Source: Blautia hansenii (GTDB taxonomy: Bacteria; Bacillota; Clostridia; Lachnospirales; Lachnospiraceae). From it: DNA of 64,000 nucleotides. Numbering within the stretch: the first letter of the stretch is position 1; each line of letters starts with the position of its first letter. The notes beneath the pieces are model-generated. The model saw only the letters and a program-made list of their open reading frames with translations, was not told where the DNA came from and made no database searches. Of this stretch, positions 8,430 through 16,749 are shown in pieces. Both the position numbers and the translations under genes were made by a program. Where the stretch lies: assembly GCF_013304445.1 (NCBI RefSeq), contig NZ_JAAITA010000007.1, positions 1 through 64,000 on the forward strand, given 5' to 3'.

Positions 8430-9710
8430 GTGGAGGTTTCCTATAAGAGAAGCATGAGTTGCAGCTATCTTGTTCTGCAGGAACCAGATGAAGAATTTCA
8501 GAATACATATCAAACCCACATTTTATTGGAAAACCAGATAGTAGGTCTCTGTTCCTGTAAGATACAAAAAATAGACGGAAAGGAATTTTTTTATTATGAA
8601 ATTACAGGGGGTCAGACCTTGTGTAATTTATTTGAAAATAAAAAGTTTAAGAGAAAGGATTTGGAGGAATTGTTTTTGGCGGTTGTCCGGGTAATGGAAA
8701 ATCTGGATGAGTATTTAATGAACAGAGATTTTCTGCTGCTGCATCCTTCTTATATATATCGAAATCTGGACAGTGGAGCATATCTTTTTATTTGGTTTCC
8801 CCAAGGCAGCAGGATGGCGGATCTGGAATTTCAGAATTTGACAGAATACATTCTTCCGCGCATTGACCATCAGGATGAGGCGGCTGTAACCCTGGGATAC
8901 GGGGTATATAAAGAATCTGTAGAAAGCGGACTGCGGACAGAAACGTTAAAAACATATATTTATACGGAAGTTCAGGAAAAAAAGGACGAATGGCGGGAAA
9001 ATCCTGTGTATGAGGAGGAAACTGAGAAAGAAAAGGAACGACAGAAAATTCTGGATGATTTTTATAATACAGAAGAAGAGGAGGAACAGGGGATTTCCTT
9101 GAGAGAAAAGGTTCTTGCCTGTACCGGAATGATTCTTTTGATCGTTTTGTTTCTGGCAATACGGAACTTTACAAATATATCTGTGGGATATCTTTGTCTT
9201 GGAGCAGTTGCGCTCCTGGCGGTAATAGGAGGGGGAGCAGCAGTATGGTATTTGCTTCGAAAAGGTGTACGGGTGGAAAAGAAAAAAAGTATATCTTCCT
9301 GGGAAGGGGAACCGGCAGAAGATGAAGCGGAGAAAATAGAAATGCCGCTGCAGGAAAAAGAAGAGCAGGAAGAAGTGGGAAAAACGGTGGTACTGCATGG
9401 GGAAAATGCCGCAGTGCCTTATCTGCAGCAGGATGATAATGAATTTGGCAGACAGTATTTCCTGCAGAAAGAAGTGAACGTAATAGGAAAGAAAAAAGAT
9501 TGTGTGGATATATGGCTGAATGTTGCCACTATCAGCCGCATTCATGCAAAAATTGTAAGAAAGACGGAAGGGGATTTTCTTATTGACTTAAACTCCAGAA
9601 ATGGAACTCTTTTAAACGGCAGATATATTAATCCGGAAGAGGAATATCTTTTGGAAGATAAAAGTATCATTGTTTTTGCAGAAAGCCGCTTTTGCTATTA
9701 TTGCTCATAG
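8430..9710 (+). CDS. DUF6382-FHA membrane protein of the Tad locus
   Basis: A 426-residue protein with GTG start behind GGGAGAGGAGG. Residues 1-170 or so form the DUF6382 region, which in clostridia is almost always joined to FHA. Two membrane helices follow near 228-248 and 250-275, then an acidic linker, then an FHA domain (about 345-425) with the signature IGKKKD, SRIHAKI and LNSRNGTLLNG. FHA domains bind phosphothreonine, so the protein probably links Tad assembly to a Ser/Thr kinase signal (inference from family). It closes the surviving tad operon; a new promoter follows. Confidence 0.78.
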   Translation: MEVSYKRSMSCSYLVLQEPDEEFQNTYQTHILLENQIVGLCSCKIQKIDGKEFFYYEITGGQTLCNLFENKKFKRKDLEELFLAVVRVMENLDEYLMNRDFLLLHPSYIYRNLDSGAYLFIWFPQGSRMADLEFQNLTEYILPRIDHQDEAAVTLGYGVYKESVESGLRTETLKTYIYTEVQEKKDEWRENPVYEEETEKEKERQKILDDFYNTEEEEEQGISLREKVLACTGMILLIVLFLAIRNFTNISVGYLCLGAVALLAVIGGGAAVWYLLRKGVRVEKKKSISSWEGEPAEDEAEKIEMPLQEKEEQEEVGKTVVLHGENAAVPYLQQDDNEFGRQYFLQKEVNVIGKKKDCVDIWLNVATISRIHAKIVRKTEGDFLIDLNSRNGTLLNGRYINPEEEYLLEDKSIIVFAESRFCYYCS

Positions 9711-9726
9711 TATACTTTGGTATATC

Positions 9727-9755
9727 TTGCATTGAGAAATAAAAAGTTCTATAAT
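9727..9755 (+). promoter_or_regulatory. Sigma-A-type promoter for the rhomboid gene
   Basis: TTGCAT (9727-9732) and TATAAT (9750-9755) with a 17-base spacer, about 50 bases before the rhomboid start. Spacing is ideal and the -10 is perfect. Confidence 0.7.
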
Positions 9756-9806
9756 GTTAATACATTAATACTGCAAATGTTTATATAAAACGAAAAGGCG
9801 GAAAAA

Positions 9807-10469
9807 ATGGAACAAAATAACAGATACAGGCAGCCGCCTGCGTCAGGGACAGGAGAAGAAATCCGGCAGTTTCTCCGACAAAGAAAAAGAGTGCCGGTTA
9901 ATACGGGACTTATTATTCTTAATTTGTTGGTATTTCTGGGAGTGGAAGTAACCGGATCAGCGTTAGATACCAATCATATGCTCCGTTGGGGCGCTATGTA
10001 TGCCCCTGATATTTTTCAGCAGGGAGAATATTATCGTCTGATAACTTCTATGTTTCTGCATTTTGGAATACAGCATTTGGGAAATAATATGCTGGTCCTT
10101 CTCTTTTTGGGAGATTGTCTGGAACGTAATGTAGGAAAAGTGCGATATTTTCTGGTCTATTTGCTGGGAGGATTTGGAGCCAACTGTCTTTCTTTATGGT
10201 TGGAACTGCAGAATGGAGAATATTTCGTTTCTGCAGGAGCGTCAGGTGCAGTATTTGCCGTTATTGGCGCACTCATCTATGTGGTGCTTATCAATAAAGG
10301 AAAAATTGAAAATTTTACGACAAGGCAGCTTTTGCTTATGGCAGCGCTGAGTCTCTACTTCGGTGTTACCAGTACAGGAGTAGACAACGCTGCTCATTTT
10401 GGAGGATTTATCTGTGGATTTTTCCTGGGACTGCTGCTTTATCGGAGACCACGAAAACGAGTCTTTTGA
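9807..10469 (+). CDS. Rhomboid family intramembrane serine protease
   Basis: A 220-residue polytopic membrane protein with a soluble N-terminal tail of about 30 residues and six to seven helices. The catalytic dyad is visible as Ser146 in the GASG motif and His197 in AHFGG. The conserved HFGIQHLGNN loop near 85-94 supplies oxyanion residues. It would cleave membrane-anchored substrates within the bilayer; the substrate is unknown. The gene stands alone with its own promoter, and a minus-strand kinase gene begins just after its stop. Confidence 0.9.
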   Translation: MEQNNRYRQPPASGTGEEIRQFLRQRKRVPVNTGLIILNLLVFLGVEVTGSALDTNHMLRWGAMYAPDIFQQGEYYRLITSMFLHFGIQHLGNNMLVLLFLGDCLERNVGKVRYFLVYLLGGFGANCLSLWLELQNGEYFVSAGASGAVFAVIGALIYVVLINKGKIENFTTRQLLLMAALSLYFGVTSTGVDNAAHFGGFICGFFLGLLLYRRPRKRVF

Positions 10470-10475
10470 GGGGTG

Positions 10476-11174
10476 TCAGGCAACCGGAAGAAGAATTTCA
10501 AACTCGGTTCCCTTGTGAGGCATAGAGGTATAGGAAATGGTGCCGTTATGGGCCAGGACAATACGCTTGCATATGGCTAATCCAAGCCCGGTTCCCTCCT
10601 GCTTATGGGTGATGAACGGTTCAAAGAGAGTATTTCGATAGTCATCGGGAATACCTTCACCGGTATCTTTCACGGATATATGTACATTCTTTTCATCGGA
10701 CTGTAAGGTGCAGATGATGGAGCCCTTTGTACTCATTGCCTCCATAGAATTTCGGAGCAGATTTAAAATGAGCTGCTGGATTTTGGTTTTGTCTGCATAT
10801 ACTAAGGGAATAGGGGAAACTATTTCCAGGGAGATACAGATATCCTGTTTTTGGCAGGCAGGTGTAACAGAAGTAACGATTTCACGAAACAAGGATGTAA
10901 GTTCTAATTTCTGCATACGAAGCTTTCCCGAATTATTGAAAGAGGGAAATTCGTCCAGCAGGGTTTTTAAAAAGTCCATATTTTCCATGATTTTATTCCA
11001 ACAGTAGTCCTGGGAAATTTCCGGATGATGACTTTCCAAAAGCTGCAGAAAACTGTTTATCAGTGCTACCGGGTTTCTGATTTCATGAGAAATTTGTGAT
11101 AAAGTGAATTGGTGCTGTGCCTGAAGTTCCTGATATAATGTTTTATAATCAGGAGTAGTATTTGGTGAAGACAT
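10476..11174 (-). CDS. Orphan sensorless histidine kinase
   Basis: 232 residues, little more than the catalytic core. The phospho-acceptor His30 lies in SHEIRNP. The ATPase domain shows the N-box (LLRNSMEAM), G1 (DTGEGIPDD) and G2 (GTGLGLAICKRI). There is no membrane segment, PAS or other sensor domain, and no response regulator next door. Such cytoplasmic orphan kinases in Clostridia often feed Spo0A-type regulators, which is only a possibility here. The gene converges on the rhomboid gene and is divergent from the HIT gene. Confidence 0.85.
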   Translation of the reverse strand: MSSPNTTPDYKTLYQELQAQHQFTLSQISHEIRNPVALINSFLQLLESHHPEISQDYCWNKIMENMDFLKTLLDEFPSFNNSGKLRMQKLELTSLFREIVTSVTPACQKQDICISLEIVSPIPLVYADKTKIQQLILNLLRNSMEAMSTKGSIICTLQSDEKNVHISVKDTGEGIPDDYRNTLFEPFITHKQEGTGLGLAICKRIVLAHNGTISYTSMPHKGTEFEILLPVA

Positions 11175-11285
11175 AAAGTAAAAACCCCTTTCTTTTTTTC
11201 AATAGTAGTGTATCACCGATAATTTTAAATAGCAACGAATTTCATGTAACAAAAAAAGTCAAAATTCGACAAAAGAGGAGTAATA

Positions 11286-11308
11286 ATATCCGTTCCAAAT
11301 TCGGATAT
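11286..11308 (+). promoter_or_regulatory. Inverted repeat before the HIT gene, possible operator
   Basis: ATATCCG (11286-11292) and CGGATAT (11302-11308) with a 9-base loop, lying within a nearly symmetrical 32-base A+T-rich block just before the GAAAGGAG ribosome site. It could be an operator or a 5' UTR hairpin. No regulator is identified. Confidence 0.35.
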
Positions 11309-11330
11309 ATTAGTGAAAGGAGATATAAAA

Positions 11331-11738
11331 ATGAAGGACTGTATTTTTTGCAAAATTGCAAACGGAGAAATTCCATCTGCCACTTTGTATGAGGATGAGG
11401 AGTTCAGAGTGATTCTGGACTTGGGGCCGGCCAATAAAGGTCATGCGCTTATCTTGCCCAAAGCTCATTATGAAAACTTATATGAATTACCGGATGAAAC
11501 TGCAGGACATGCTATGATTCTTGCAAAAAAAGTAATTACGAAAATGAAGGAGGTTGTGGACTGCGACGGTTATAATGTGGTGCAGAACAATGGAGAAGCA
11601 GCGGGGCAGACTGTATTCCATTTTCATATGCACCTGATTCCCCGGTACAAGGGAGATAACGCAGGAATTACATGGAACGCAGGCACTTTAACTTCGGAAG
11701 ATAGAGACGATATCTTGGCGAAGTTTTCTATGAAATAA
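11331..11738 (+). CDS. HIT family nucleotide hydrolase/transferase
   Basis: 135 residues from ATG 11331, which has AAAGGAG at good spacing (a GTG at 11313 is in frame but less likely). The histidine-triad signature HFHMHLIP gives His97, His99 and His101. Cys4 and Cys7 (CIFCK) with later His residues form the usual zinc site of the Hint/HIT group. Family members hydrolyse adenosine phosphoramidates or dinucleotides. The sigma factor gene follows after 16 bases, so the two are probably cotranscribed. Confidence 0.88.
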   Translation: MKDCIFCKIANGEIPSATLYEDEEFRVILDLGPANKGHALILPKAHYENLYELPDETAGHAMILAKKVITKMKEVVDCDGYNVVQNNGEAAGQTVFHFHMHLIPRYKGDNAGITWNAGTLTSEDRDDILAKFSMK

Positions 11739-11754
11739 AGTTGGATATACTGAG

Positions 11755-12315
11755 ATGACAGAGGAAAAATTTCACGAAATCTATCATCAATATTATCAGC
11801 TGGTGAAAAAAGTTGTATATAACGTACTGCGGGATGAAGGCTTTTCGGAAGATGTTTGCCAGGAGGTATTTCTCGCTTTCTTGGATAAAGCGGATACCAT
11901 GGAAGCGAAGTATTATAAACAGTGGCTGTTGGTAAACGGAAAAAGGAAGGCAATAGATTTTTGCAGGAAGTCGTATCAGGTACATGAAACAACAGCAGTA
12001 CCTTCACAAGATGAAAATGGACTTCGGATAGAAAATGTTCCTTGGATTTCCGACAGAAATGGCATGTACAAGTCTGCGGAAGATGAGGTGACTCGTAGAA
12101 TGGCATTGAACGAGCTTACAGGGAGACTATTTGAAGATTTGGCAAAAAAGAACAGCACCTGGTACGAAATTGTTATGCGAATGAATGTGGAAGGAGAAAG
12201 TGCAGAAGAAACAGCCCGTTCTCTTGGCATCTCTATAGAAAGTCTGAGAGCCAAGAGACACAGGATAAAAGTTTGGATAAACAAATATTACAGAGAACAA
12301 TTTGAAAATCTCTAG
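11755..12315 (+). CDS. ECF-type sigma-70 family sigma factor
   Basis: 186 residues with sigma region 2 near residues 5-75 (YYQLVKKVVYNVLRDEGFSEDVCQEVFLAFL, then the region 2.3-2.4 stretch around KQWLLVNGKRKAIDFCRKS). Region 4 lies near 120-180, with the helix-turn-helix ESAEETARSLGISIESLRAK. The anti-sigma partner is not adjacent. A DUF4367 membrane protein with an N-terminal cytoplasmic domain lies 1.1 kb downstream, past the oppositely oriented murG, and is the best candidate. The stop lies one base from the convergent murG stop. Confidence 0.82.
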   Translation: MTEEKFHEIYHQYYQLVKKVVYNVLRDEGFSEDVCQEVFLAFLDKADTMEAKYYKQWLLVNGKRKAIDFCRKSYQVHETTAVPSQDENGLRIENVPWISDRNGMYKSAEDEVTRRMALNELTGRLFEDLAKKNSTWYEIVMRMNVEGESAEETARSLGISIESLRAKRHRIKVWINKYYREQFENL

Positions 12316-12316
12316 A

Positions 12317-13384
12317 TTATTTGTTCACTGCATTCTCAAATAATTGAACAATCTGCTCGATAGAGTTCTGTTGTTTGCTGGAAGACATGGCCATCATATA
12401 AGTTTCGCGGTTTTCATATAAATCGCGAACAGCGTCTAAAAGAGCTTCGTTTGTAAGTTCTTCTTCTTCCAGAACTTTACTGTAACCCAGATGTTCAAAG
12501 GAACGTGCATTTAGAATCTGGTCTCCGCGGCTTGCGCGGGCAGAAAGCGGAATCAAAAGATTTGGTTTATTCAATGCGCTGAGCTCGCAGATGGCGTTGG
12601 CGCCTGCGCGGGAAATTACAAGATCAGCCAGAGCGAATAAATCGGCCAGTTCTTTTTTGATGTATTCATATTGTACATATCCTTTGGTCTCTTTTAGGGA
12701 TTCGTCCAGTTTGCCTTTTCCGCAAAGGTGAACAATCTGGAAATCTTTCAAAAGTTCAGGAAGGACAGTCCGTACAGCGTCATTGACAGCAGCGGCCCCT
12801 AGACTTCCTCCGATAATCATAATCACTGGTTTATCAGAGGTCAGTCCCGTGAATTTCCTTGCACGGTCAGGGTTTCCGGACAATAATTCCTGGCGGATAG
12901 GCGTACCGGTAAGGACAGCCTTGGAAGCCGGAAGGTGCTCTACAGTTTCAGGAAAATTACAGCAGACTTTGGTTGCAAAAGGAATGGAAAGTTTATTAGC
13001 AAGTCCCGGTGTCATGTCCGATTCATGAATAAAAGTAGGGATTTTTTTCCTGCTTGCGGCAATTACCACAGGGACAGTTACAAATCCCCCTTTGGAAAAT
13101 ACAACATCGGGTTTTAATTGTTTCATAAGTTTTTTTGCTTCAAGGAAACCTTTCATAACTTTGAACGGGTCAGTGAAGTTCTTTACATCAAAATAACGTC
13201 TCAGCTTACCTGAGGAAATGCCATAATAGGGAATTCCCAGTTCTTCGATGAGCTTTTTTTCGATTCCTTCATAAGAACCGATATAAGAAATTTGATATCC
13301 CAGTTCTTTTAAACGTGGAATCATAGCTATATTCGGGGTAACGTGTCCGGCAGTACCTCCACCGGTAAGTACGATATGTTTCAT
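12317..13384 (-). CDS. murG: UDP-GlcNAc:undecaprenyl-PP-MurNAc-pentapeptide GlcNAc transferase
   Basis: 355 residues from ATG 13384, behind AGGAGGC; the longer ORF upstream is discarded because [15 protein letters not shown] is the classic MurG start. The glycine loop GGGTAGH (8-14), the lipid-facing KGGFVTVP segment, HESDMTPG and the UDP-GlcNAc site with IIGGSLGA and [11 protein letters not shown] are all present. It makes lipid II from lipid I at the inner face of the membrane. It stands outside any division and cell-wall cluster, single on its strand, between a sigma factor and its probable partner. Confidence 0.95.
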   Translation of the reverse strand: MKHIVLTGGGTAGHVTPNIAMIPRLKELGYQISYIGSYEGIEKKLIEELGIPYYGISSGKLRRYFDVKNFTDPFKVMKGFLEAKKLMKQLKPDVVFSKGGFVTVPVVIAASRKKIPTFIHESDMTPGLANKLSIPFATKVCCNFPETVEHLPASKAVLTGTPIRQELLSGNPDRARKFTGLTSDKPVIMIIGGSLGAAAVNDAVRTVLPELLKDFQIVHLCGKGKLDESLKETKGYVQYEYIKKELADLFALADLVISRAGANAICELSALNKPNLLIPLSARASRGDQILNARSFEHLGYSKVLEEEELTNEALLDAVRDLYENRETYMMAMSSSKQQNSIEQIVQLFENAVNK

Positions 13385-13470
13385 GGTGTGCCTCCTGATT
13401 GGTTCATAATAGTAACTATAAGATAATATGATACACTTGTCAGGAAAAGTCAAGGAAAGATAGGAGTTTC

Positions 13471-14403
13471 ATGGGTAAATTAAAAGAAAATAAAAACGAT
13501 AAAATATCTTCTTTACCCCGGGAATTAAGTGATGAGGAGTTTAACCAGTGGATTCATGGACGATTTCTGGAAGAGGCTGCAGATATTGAAAAAGAACTGG
13601 ACAGTATTCCTGATTCCGAAGACTGGAAGCCGACAGAAGAAAAGTTCCAGCGGTTGATGAGCAAAGCCAGAGAGCAGGGATTTTTTACAGAGGCGGACAA
13701 TTCTGCAAGCAATGTAAATGTAGATGATAGAGAAAAAAGTACAAAAGAAGAAAAATTAAGAGAAGAAAAACTGAATATGGAAAAGAAGAAAGACAGGAAT
13801 GTCTACAGGAAAGAAAAAGGATATTGGAGAAGGAGAGTGATGAAATATGCGGCTTATGCGGCTGTGACGTTGATTGGAATTTTCGGCGTCAGCATGAGCA
13901 GCGAAGCGAACAGAACTTATGTTATGCAGGAAGTGAATAGGTTAGTTGGGAATGATGTGAGTACAAAAGTTAATAATAGCGATGTTGTTCAGTCTAATAG
14001 GACAGAGGCGGAAGCGTTTAAAAATATTGAGGATACTTTTGGTATAACATTGCCACAGTTGTTTTACAAACCTAGCGGATTGAAATACGAAATTTGTAGT
14101 ATTGATGCGGAAGCTCAAATAGCTATTTTTCAATATAATTATAATGGTGAACTCATAAGCTGGTTGATTTACGCTAGTGATAAGCAATCAAGTAAGCTTT
14201 CATCAGGTGATAGTGGAAGGTATGTAGACAGTATCGTTAGTACTTTGACGCCAAATCTTGAGGTGAAGTTGTGGGAAATAGAAGAAAATGATGAGAAAAA
14301 TACATATATGCTACAATGGAAATATAAAAATGTCTATTATGAGGTATTAGGGAAAATAAGTGTGGAAGAGATGAAAAAAATAGCTGAAAAAATTATGTAT
14401 TAA
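13471..14403 (+). CDS. DUF4367-type membrane protein, probable anti-sigma factor
   Basis: 310 residues. The acidic cytoplasmic N-terminus (1-115) is followed by one membrane helix (about 123-141) and an extracellular C-terminal domain resembling DUF4367 (about 175-310). The MSSEANRTYV segment after the helix is a recurring feature of these proteins. The topology fits an anti-sigma or sensor partner of an ECF sigma factor. The sigma gene at 11755-12315 has no other candidate partner nearby. The 3' half of the gene is noticeably more A+T rich than the 5' half, which hints at mosaic origin. The secreted-protein gene follows after 15 bases. Confidence 0.65.
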   Translation: MGKLKENKNDKISSLPRELSDEEFNQWIHGRFLEEAADIEKELDSIPDSEDWKPTEEKFQRLMSKAREQGFFTEADNSASNVNVDDREKSTKEEKLREEKLNMEKKKDRNVYRKEKGYWRRRVMKYAAYAAVTLIGIFGVSMSSEANRTYVMQEVNRLVGNDVSTKVNNSDVVQSNRTEAEAFKNIEDTFGITLPQLFYKPSGLKYEICSIDAEAQIAIFQYNYNGELISWLIYASDKQSSKLSSGDSGRYVDSIVSTLTPNLEVKLWEIEENDEKNTYMLQWKYKNVYYEVLGKISVEEMKKIAEKIMY

Positions 14404-14418
14404 GGAAAAGGAGTAAAA

Positions 14419-14892
14419 ATGAAAAGAGTAAAAAAAATAGTAGCACTATTGACTATGGTATTAGTTATGACTAATATTAGTATGAAAGCAGATGTCGTGC
14501 AAGCAAAAAGTATAGATGATTCTAAATTGCTTGAAACTCCTAGTTCAACCGTTTCACTTGAAGGCATTACAAGGGGAAAGTTATTAAATAGAGGAACTGC
14601 TAGTGTGACAAATAATGGTGGAGGTAGTGTCAATGTATATGGAGCAGTTATAGGAAGTGTTGTTTGTGATAAAATGATTTTAGAGTTAACTTTACAGAGA
14701 TATTCAAATGGTTCTTGGATAAATGTGAAGTCGTTTTCTAATACTGCATATAATACTTCATTATTAACAAAGAGTTATAATGTATCGGTAACAAAAGGAT
14801 ATTATTATCGAGTAAAGGCAGCATGTGTAGCGCAAAAGAATGGTGCTTCAGAAAGTCAAATGCCGGTTACTGATGGTATTTTAATTAACTAA
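14419..14892 (+). CDS. Small secreted protein (DUF6147-like)
   Basis: 157 residues with a clear signal peptide: MKRVKKIV, a hydrophobic run, and a likely cleavage after VVQA-K near residue 30. The mature part contains a beta-rich domain (RGKLLNRGTASVTNNGGG, CDKMILELTLQRY, GSWINVKSF) resembling the DUF6147 family of clostridial exported proteins; this assignment is from memory and moderate. It is A+T rich and cotranscribed with the DUF4367 gene, so it may be an output of that sigma/anti-sigma module. The remaining 177 bases to the next gene hold that gene's promoter and nothing else recognised. Confidence 0.6.
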   Translation: MKRVKKIVALLTMVLVMTNISMKADVVQAKSIDDSKLLETPSSTVSLEGITRGKLLNRGTASVTNNGGGSVNVYGAVIGSVVCDKMILELTLQRYSNGSWINVKSFSNTAYNTSLLTKSYNVSVTKGYYYRVKAACVAQKNGASESQMPVTDGILIN

Positions 14893-15069
14893 TGGACTTT
14901 GTATTTTTAGAGAAATCCACACCCTCTTCGCAAACTGTCTATTAATTCACAACAATTTTAAAACTCAGCTTATTTCTTTCTAAAAACTTAATAAATTTCT
15001 GTCAAAACCCTCTTTGTTGGGGTATAATGAGTATAGCAATATTCATTTTACCACAAAGGGGGTTTTCTT

Positions 15070-16677
15070 ATGAGACTGACTTTTATAGGGGCTGCTCATG
15101 AGGTGACGGGAAGTTGTTATTACCTGGAAGCAGCGGGGAAGAAATTTATTGTTGACTGTGGTATGGAACAGGGGCCGGACCAGTATGAAAATCAGGATAT
15201 TCCGGTAGCGTTTTCAGACTTGGATTTTGCACTGCTGACCCATGCGCATATTGACCACTCCGGTGATTTTCCTCTGGCTTATGCAAGAGGATTCAGGGGA
15301 CCGATTTATGCAACGGCAGCGACCTGTGATTTGTGTGACATTATGCTTCGTGACAGTGCACATATTCAGATGTTTGAGGCAGAGTGGAGAAACCGAAAAG
15401 CCAGAAGAAACGGGCAGCCGGAATTTGTGCCGGCCTACACCATGGAAGATGCGTTAGGGGTGATTCAACAGTTCGTTCCATGCAATTACAGTACCGAGAT
15501 TCAACTGGCAGAGGGAATTAAAGTGCGGTTTACAGATGCCGGGCATTTGCTTGGTTCTTCCAGCATTGAACTTTGGATTCAGGAAGAGGATGAAGAACGG
15601 AAACTGGTATTTTCCGGAGATATTGGAAATACAGAACAGCCTTTGATTAAAGACCCGGAATATCTGGAAAGTGCGGATTATGTGATTATGGAATCCACTT
15701 ATGGAGACAGAAGTCATGGAGAAAAGCCGGATTATGTCAATGAACTGGTAAACATCTTGAGGAAAACGTTTGCAAGAGGCGGAAATGTAGTGATTCCTTC
15801 TTTTGCAGTAGGCAGAACGCAGGAAATGCTATACTTTTTCAGGAAAATCAAAGAAGATAACCTGCTCCCGGAGTACGCGGGATTTGAGGTTTATGTAGAC
15901 AGTCCGCTGGCTGTTCAGGCTACCAGTATTTTTAAGGACCACTACAAAGAGTGTTATGACGAAGAAGCGATGGAGTTAATCAATAAGGGCATCAACCCTA
16001 TAACATTTCCGGGCTTGAAGCTGTCCATTACCAGTGACGAATCCAGAGCCATTAACTTTAATGAACATCCTAAAGTCATTTTGTCTGCCAGTGGTATGTG
16101 TGATGCCGGACGTATCAAACATCACCTGAAACATAATCTCTGGAGACGGGAATCTACGATTTTATTTGTGGGATATCAGGCTATTAATACCCTGGGAAGG
16201 GCATTGGTAGAAGGGGCAAAGGATGTCCGTCTTTTTGGAGAAGATATTCATGTCAACGCAGAAATTGTCCGTTTGCCCGGCATCAGCGGTCATGCAGATA
16301 ATGAAGGATTAATGAAATGGGCGGCGTCTTTTCAAGAGAAACCGCAGAGAGTGTTTGTGGCTCATGGAGATGACCAGGTATGTGACATTTTTGCACAGCG
16401 TCTGGAAAACGAACTGGGATATTCGGCTATGGCGCCTTACAGCGGAACGGAAGTAGACTTACTGACCAATGAGATTGTGAAGGAAACCGTGGGTGTTGTG
16501 GTAACGCATGCACGGGAGAAAGCCAAAACCAGGAAAGCAGCAGGAGTATTTGCCAGACTTGTGGCAGCAGGGCAGAGGCTTATGGCAGTTATTCGTCACA
16601 ATGAAGGAGGAAGCAACAAGGATTTGGCGAAATTTGCCGACCAGATTAATACGCTTTGTGATAAATGGGATAGATGA
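15070..16677 (+). CDS. MBL-fold beta-CASP RNA-metabolising hydrolase
   Basis: 535 residues. The metallo-beta-lactamase motifs THAHIDHSG (57-65) and DAGHLLGSSS, a beta-CASP insert, and the C-terminal SGHAD motif with a final His-rich region (VAHGDDQVC) identify the CPSF-73/Ysh1-like group of RNA nucleases. The usual length is about 530. The extra 60 residues at the end are charged. It is expected to bind two zinc ions and process RNA in the cytoplasm. A perfect -10 TATAAT lies at 15023-15028 with a poor -35 (TGTCAA, 15000-15005). The ribosome site AAAGGGGG precedes ATG 15070. Confidence 0.88.
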   Translation: MRLTFIGAAHEVTGSCYYLEAAGKKFIVDCGMEQGPDQYENQDIPVAFSDLDFALLTHAHIDHSGDFPLAYARGFRGPIYATAATCDLCDIMLRDSAHIQMFEAEWRNRKARRNGQPEFVPAYTMEDALGVIQQFVPCNYSTEIQLAEGIKVRFTDAGHLLGSSSIELWIQEEDEERKLVFSGDIGNTEQPLIKDPEYLESADYVIMESTYGDRSHGEKPDYVNELVNILRKTFARGGNVVIPSFAVGRTQEMLYFFRKIKEDNLLPEYAGFEVYVDSPLAVQATSIFKDHYKECYDEEAMELINKGINPITFPGLKLSITSDESRAINFNEHPKVILSASGMCDAGRIKHHLKHNLWRRESTILFVGYQAINTLGRALVEGAKDVRLFGEDIHVNAEIVRLPGISGHADNEGLMKWAASFQEKPQRVFVAHGDDQVCDIFAQRLENELGYSAMAPYSGTEVDLLTNEIVKETVGVVVTHAREKAKTRKAAGVFARLVAAGQRLMAVIRHNEGGSNKDLAKFADQINTLCDKWDR

Positions 16678-16684
16678 GAAATAT

Positions 16685-16740
16685 AGAGGGCAGCTGCATA
16701 AAATAACAGAAAGCAACTACCCTCTTTGTGACTGTTTTTT
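16685..16740 (+). terminator. Possible intrinsic terminator after the beta-CASP gene
   Basis: AGAGGG (16685-16690) pairs with CCCTCT (16720-16725), extended by an AG/CT pair past one mismatch, and a run of six T follows at 16735-16740. The T run is ten bases away from the stem, so efficiency is doubtful. It also lies between convergent genes. Confidence 0.45.
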
Positions 16741-16749
16741 GGAAAAGAT

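Noticed and set aside
8946-9545. 199-codon minus-strand open frame within the FHA gene
   Set aside because: Its translation is rich in Phe, His, Ile and Tyr as expected from the complement of a Glu/Lys-rich gene. It has no start context or recognisable domain.
15004-15066. Inverted repeat AAAACCCTCTTTG / CAAAGGGGGTTTT around the beta-CASP start, as a ribosome-site-sequestering RNA switch
   Set aside because: The left arm lies upstream of the -10 box at 15023-15028 and so would not be in the transcript from that promoter. It is probably chance or at most a DNA site.
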